NCBI GenBank assembly: GCA_030740135.1
Contig: JASLXW010000223.1
Location: 239-6,861 of the forward strand
Source of the DNA: Nitrospinota bacterium
GTDB taxonomy: Bacteria; UBA8248; JACPRG01
Direction of reading: 5' to 3'
Length of the DNA stretch: 6,623 nt
The notes beneath the pieces are model-generated. The model saw only the letters and a list, made by a program, of their open reading frames with translations. It was not told the origin of the DNA and searched no databases. How positions within the stretch are numbered: the stretch's first letter is position 1; every line of letters starts with the position of its first letter. Positions 6,476-6,623 of this stretch are shown here, piece by piece. Made by a program: the position numbers and the translations under genes.

Positions 6476-6623
6476 TTTTCACTCCGATACCGTTTTGGGG
6501 CGCATTCTCCCTTGAGAGGCCGCATTCACCCACGCGGTCGGGTTCAGTGACCGGGGCGGCAAGCAGGGGTCTCGTTCCTCCGAAACCAAATCCCCATCGG
6601 CGAGAGAATCAAGAAAATTGGGC
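6476..6623. other. Downstream non-coding tail with an imperfect direct repeat
   Basis: No gene starts convincingly in these 148 bases. CGCATTCTCCC (6501-6511) and CGCATTCACCC (6521-6531) match at 10 of 11 positions with a 20-base period. There is no hairpin with a T-tract to act as an intrinsic terminator for tupA. One plus-strand frame stays open to the window edge, but it has no ATG, and its only GTG (6547) lacks a ribosome binding site. Confidence 0.45.

Noticed and set aside
6573..6623. A frame at the right edge reading IGERIKKIG, reminiscent of the start of an XRE-type helix-turn-helix protein
   Set aside because: There is no start codon in that frame close upstream and only about nine residues look familiar before the window ends.

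Overview
The window is GC-rich DNA (G/C is strongly favoured at third codon positions) carrying two sets of ABC-importer genes that are transcribed divergently. All recognisable proteins are bacterial importer parts. GC content, the iron- and tungstate-type transporter families and the intergenic palindromic repeats fit a Gram-negative environmental bacterium, for example a deltaproteobacterium (Desulfobacterota) or a similar anaerobe. No gene here settles the taxonomy.

Left part, minus strand (1-2059): a two-gene block with the ATPase first and the permease second, overlapping by one base (TGATG). The ATPase is a 532-residue double-cassette protein of the BmpB/YufO (NupO) type. The permease is of the BmpC/YufP (NupP) type and runs off the left edge of the window. 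Together they are the energising and membrane parts of a purine/nucleoside-type importer. The usual BmpA/PnrA-type binding lipoprotein is not next to them inside the window.

Middle (2060-2507): a 448-base divergent intergenic region. It holds a well-placed Shine-Dalgarno for the ATPase, a weak promoter candidate on the minus strand, and a possible 53-codon ORF on the minus strand with coding-like third-position GC but no recognised family.

Right part, plus strand (2508-6475): a fused two-domain permease of the iron(III)/FbpB type (561 aa); a 208-base spacer with a REP-like hairpin and a larger imperfect inverted repeat; a single-cassette ATPase with a C-terminal TOBE-like region (368 aa); and a secreted binding protein of the tungstate TupA family (287 aa). 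The permease and ATPase look like an iron/spermidine/thiamine-class pair, but the only binding protein beside them is tungstate-type, and no TupB-type permease is visible. This mixed partnership is the most interesting feature. Either the three genes form one oxyanion importer, or two separate systems happen to be adjacent.

The last 148 bases (6476-6623) contain no gene I can support, only a short imperfect direct repeat.
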